In this document: positions 63,466-64,000 of the stretch, piece after piece
Position numbering within the stretch: the stretch's first letter is position 1
Layout of the letters: each line of letters begins with the position of its first letter
NCBI GenBank assembly: GCA_022559845.1
Contig: CM040117.1
Location: 146,634,732-146,698,731, forward strand
From: Amorphophallus konjac
Taxonomy: Eukaryota; Streptophyta; Magnoliopsida; Alismatales; Araceae
DNA: 64,000 nt
Direction: 5' to 3'
Program-made: the position numbers and the translations under genes
The notes under the pieces: generated by a model
What the model saw: the letters and a program-made list of their open reading frames with translations, nothing else
The model's database searches: none
Told to the model about the DNA's origin: nothing

Positions 63466-64000
63466 CGCTTGCCAGGCTTGGACAGATAGCGGAGTAGAAT
63501 TTTCTTGCGTGCATCTACCATTATTCGGAACAAAATTCCATTCCTGAGTTCATAAGAATCTTTGATTCTTAGGAGTTTCATCTTTTCTTCTCTTTTCTGC
63601 GGCAGTTGTTGGTGTAGAAACCACTGCAGCAAGTGTTGTCTCCAATCAGACGCTTGTTCTGTGCTGATGGTGGCAACCTCGTCTTCTTCGGGGCACTCTT
63701 CTAGCATACTGGGGACTTGCCGTCGCTTCATAACGACAATGTTCAGTGTCTTATTTGGTGGGACTGCTAGTGAGCTGGCCAGCTTCGCCAGTGCATCAGC
63801 CTGGGCATTGTGTCCATGGCCCACATGCTTGAACTCAATATGGTATAATTTCGCCATGAGGCGCACAGATTTTTGGTGGTAGGGACTCAGTTCTGGCTTC
63901 CGCACTTCGAGCTCCCCTTGGATCTGTTTTATTATCAACATTGAATCCCCGAATACCTGAAGCATTTGGATACCCATGTTGAGGCTGATATATAGCCCGA
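63462..64000 (-). pseudogene. Tat-B RNase H and linker, 5' end outside window
   Basis: The minus-strand frame is open to the window edge. It has the second half of an RNase H fold (QVFGDSMLIIKQIQGE, then HVGHGHNAQADALAKLASSL), typical of the additional, archaeal-type RNase H of Tat-lineage pol. A linker leads to RIKDSYELRNGILFRI, the usual start of the integrase region. The frame ends at 63462, while integrase continues in another frame, so a 1 nt indel lies near 63465-63490. RNase H removes RNA from the RNA/DNA hybrid. The RT would be further right, outside the window. Confidence 0.85.

Larger units (their letters stand above)
49991..64000 (-). mobile_element. Tat-B: large Tat-like element, 5' part outside window
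   Basis: Read on the minus strand from the right edge: RNase H (64000-63462), integrase (63465-62371), a hairpin array (62345-60950), further arrays (60640-58438), an antisense multi-exon PMD gene (plus strand 52748-58072), a purine tract AGTGGGGGGCATT and the 3' LTR starting TGTTGACACC at 51990. The left LTR end is placed near 49991 without a clear terminus. Extra ORFs antisense to pol between integrase and the 3' LTR are known from the Tat lineage. Stops in pol and PMD show this copy is inactive. Confidence 0.75.

Overview
This window is plant nuclear DNA built almost entirely from nested LTR retrotransposons. I found no intact host gene, tRNA, rRNA or CRISPR array. The plant assignment rests on SIRE/Maximus-type Copia LTRs with their typical polypurine tract (PPT), Ty3/gypsy elements primed by initiator Met tRNA (TGGTATCAGAGC), Tat-type pol with a second RNase H, and genes with the plant mobile domain (PMD). 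I cannot name the species. A block of exactly 100 N at 20801-20900 is an assembly gap.

Layout: 1-1045, end of a Copia LTR. 1046-2339, older DNA with C/G palindromes. 2340-10746, element E1 (Ty3/gypsy, non-autonomous, TSD CAATG). 10747-12532, remnants of two older LTRs. 12533-15960, a solo or truncated LTR. 15961-20800, a minus-strand Tat-like element (Tat-C): 3' LTR, tandem arrays, integrase C-terminus, then the gap. 20901-21950, mostly unassigned, with a Copia-like LTR at its end. 21951-31434, element E3, with two 3.8 kb LTRs around a 1.9 kb interior without genes (LARD-like). 31435-32850, a minus-strand ORF cut by element E2 (32851-40203, minus, TSD TCCCC, sister of E1). 40204-41638, the other side of that cut and an LTR end. 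41639-43800, a minus-strand SIRE-type 3' LTR and its flank. 43800-49460, tandem LTRs of a second Tat-like element (Tat-A) with a broken antisense PMD gene. 49465-49990, an LTR fragment. 49991-64000, the largest Tat-like element (Tat-B): 3' LTR, antisense multi-exon PMD gene, three kinds of tandem array, then integrase and RNase H running off the right edge.

E1 and E2 carry one long reading frame that joins a gag-type N-terminus to an integrase C-terminal (GPY/F-like) module. Protease, reverse transcriptase, RNase H and the integrase core are missing, so they would depend on a helper element. Tat-A and Tat-B carry PMD genes on the strand opposite to pol, between integrase and the 3' LTR.

The most unusual signal is shared architecture rather than any one gene. 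Several unrelated LTR families carry arrays of about 20-26 bp imperfect palindromes, often upstream of the LTR TATA box. The commonest has arms of the type GTAACGGYC or GTAACGCGCC. The arrays downstream of Tat integrase are also built from small hairpins, and two of them share a GAC-GNAAG-GTC core.
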